The notes beneath the pieces were generated by a model. It ran no database searches, was not told where the DNA came from, and saw only the letters and a list, made by a program, of their open reading frames with translations. The position numbers and the translations under genes were made by a program. Shown here one piece after another: positions 4,942 through 5,946 of a stretch of DNA of 5,946 nucleotides. The stretch is taken from positions 1 through 5,946 of the forward strand of contig CALQBB020000066.1 of NCBI GenBank assembly GCA_943328715.2. The letters run 5' to 3'. The DNA is from Polynucleobacter meluiroseus (GTDB lineage Bacteria > Bacteroidota > Bacteroidia > Flavobacteriales_D > Crocinitomicaceae). Numbering within the stretch: the stretch's first letter is position 1; every line of letters starts with the position of its first letter.

Positions 4942-5946
4942 TCGGGATTAATTTAAGTTTTTGCTTCAATTGTTGGATACGTTCTTGAGCATGTTTTACC
5001 TTTTTGTCAACATCTGCTTTCAAAGCATCCGCACCTTTTGATTTGGCAAAGAACCCTAGGTTGTTTTCCAATAACATGATTTCCTTTGTCAGTATATCAA
5101 TTTGCTTACGGATTTCATTTTTCTCTCCTTGGAACAATCTAGCGCGGTCAGGGCTTGATTCTAAATTGTCCAATTTCGCTTTGAATAGGATGTTTTCTTT
5201 TTCCTGTCCTTCTAGTTTCAGCGCGGCATATTTATCATCTATAACTTTCTTGAAATTTTGATAAACGGAATTTTTATCCTTTATCGGAACTTGTCCAAGC
5301 TCATTAAACTTATTTTGGAAAGCTCTCAAGGCTGCGATTGCTGCTTGTTTATCACTTGGGACTTCCCAATTTTGAACTTCTGAAATCAACTCATTTTTTG
5401 CGGTAAGATTTAAAGTATTTGCCTCATCTTGACCTTTAAAGTGAGTTTCTTTGGCTTCGAAAAAGACATTACAAGCTCCACGGAACTCCGTCCACAATTT
5501 ATTCTCAAAACGTTGTCCAGCGTTACCAGACTCTTTCCATCTTTTTTGAAGTTGGATTAATTTTTCAGAAGTGCTTTTCCACTCTTGAGAGTTACTCAAT
5601 GCTTTCGCTTCCTCGATTAATTTTCGTTTTTTGTCCGCTACATCTTTAAACTTGCTTTCGATGTCTTTTGAGAACTCTTTCTTGGCTTGAAAGAATACAT
5701 CACAATGCTTGCGGAATTCTTGGTAAACCAATTCGTTTTCTTTTCGAGAACCGAATCCAATTTTCTTCCAAGCTTCTTGTAATCCTAAAACATCTTTCGT
5801 TTTTTGTTCCCATTCTTTTGCAGAAGGCACGTTTACAAGTGTTTCATTGACAGCTATTAATTTCTCAATTAGCGCTTTTTTCGCATCGATATTTTCTTTG
5901 AGTACTACTCTTTGTTGCTCGTAATGCTCATTAAATTTCTCATATA
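4934..5946 (-). CDS. DUF349 repeat, coiled-coil protein (C-terminal part; 5' end outside window)
   Basis: The C-terminal 336 or so residues of a highly charged, Lys/Glu-rich, mostly helical protein. The frame stays open to the window edge, where it reads YEKFNEHYEQQRVVLKEN. An apparent start at 5828-5830 is an internal GTG, not the gene start. Three DUF349-type repeats are visible, each with a Trp or Phe-centred helix pair followed by an aromatic xxFxxxxxxFF or similar helix: LQEAWKKIGFG/FRKHCDVFFQAK (about 5776-5680), LQKRWKESGN/FRGACNVFFEAK (about 5550-5450), and the divergent FQNKFNELGQ/YQNFKKVIDDKY (about 5320-5227). The third has lost the Trp. A coiled coil (ILFKAKLDNL to QQLKQKLKLI) closes the protein. 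It is probably cytoplasmic, as no membrane segment is visible. The family has no established biochemical role that I can state. It probably heads an operon with the membrane protein and the GT9 gene. Confidence 0.88.
   Translation of the reverse strand, partial: YEKFNEHYEQQRVVLKENIDAKKALIEKLIAVNETLVNVPSAKEWEQKTKDVLGLQEAWKKIGFGSRKENELVYQEFRKHCDVFFQAKKEFSKDIESKFKDVADKKRKLIEEAKALSNSQEWKSTSEKLIQLQKRWKESGNAGQRFENKLWTEFRGACNVFFEAKETHFKGQDEANTLNLTAKNELISEVQNWEVPSDKQAAIAALRAFQNKFNELGQVPIKDKNSVYQNFKKVIDDKYAALKLEGQEKENILFKAKLDNLESSPDRARLFQGEKNEIRKQIDILTKEIMLLENNLGFFAKSKGADALKADVDKKVKHAQERIQQLKQKLKLIPNE

Noticed and set aside
5828..5830. Start of the DUF349 protein at this GTG
   Set aside because: The frame remains open upstream to the window edge and encodes continuous family-like helical sequence, so this is an internal valine codon.
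1..5946. tRNA, rRNA, CRISPR array, insertion sequence, toxin-antitoxin or phage defence genes
   Set aside because: No cloverleaf, regular spaced repeats, transposase motifs, terminal inverted repeats or defence-type domains could be seen, and nearly all of the window is accounted for by six ordinary genes.

Overview
The window looks like chromosomal DNA of a Bacteroidota bacterium, most likely of the Flavobacteriales type. The evidence is AT-rich composition, a secreted protease ending in a type IX secretion (Por) sorting domain, promoter-like TAnnTTTG boxes, little Shine-Dalgarno sequence before starts, and a DUF349 repeat protein of the kind common in this phylum. The genus cannot be fixed from the sequence; a Fluviicola/Crocinitomicaceae-like organism is only a guess.

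Layout: (1) 1-404, plus strand, the 3' end of uvrC (nucleotide excision repair). (2) 405-2597, minus strand, a secreted M43 (pappalysin/cytophagalysin-like) zinc metalloprotease with signal peptide, PKD-like and MAM-like modules and a T9SS tail. It converges on uvrC with no spacer, and its probable intrinsic terminator lies inside the last uvrC codons. (3) About 2598-2735, an AT-rich divergent intergenic region with candidate promoters for the protease and the thioesterase and a 17-bp palindrome. (4) 2736-3251, plus strand, a YkhA-type hotdog acyl-CoA thioesterase. (5) 3248-5946, minus strand, a likely three-gene operon read from right to left: a DUF349 repeat/coiled-coil protein (5' end outside the window), a four-helix membrane protein of unknown function overlapping it by 8 nt, and a GT9 heptosyltransferase-like glycosyltransferase with a TTG start.

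Functionally these are mostly housekeeping or envelope genes: DNA repair, protein secretion, acyl-CoA hydrolysis and LPS or surface glycan synthesis. I see no mobile element, CRISPR array, tRNA, rRNA or defence island. No wholly new system is evident. The points most worth a second look are the terminator embedded in uvrC coding sequence, the very tight convergent gene ends, the palindrome inside the protease promoter, and the coupled DUF349/membrane protein/GT9 operon, whose middle gene is uncharacterised.
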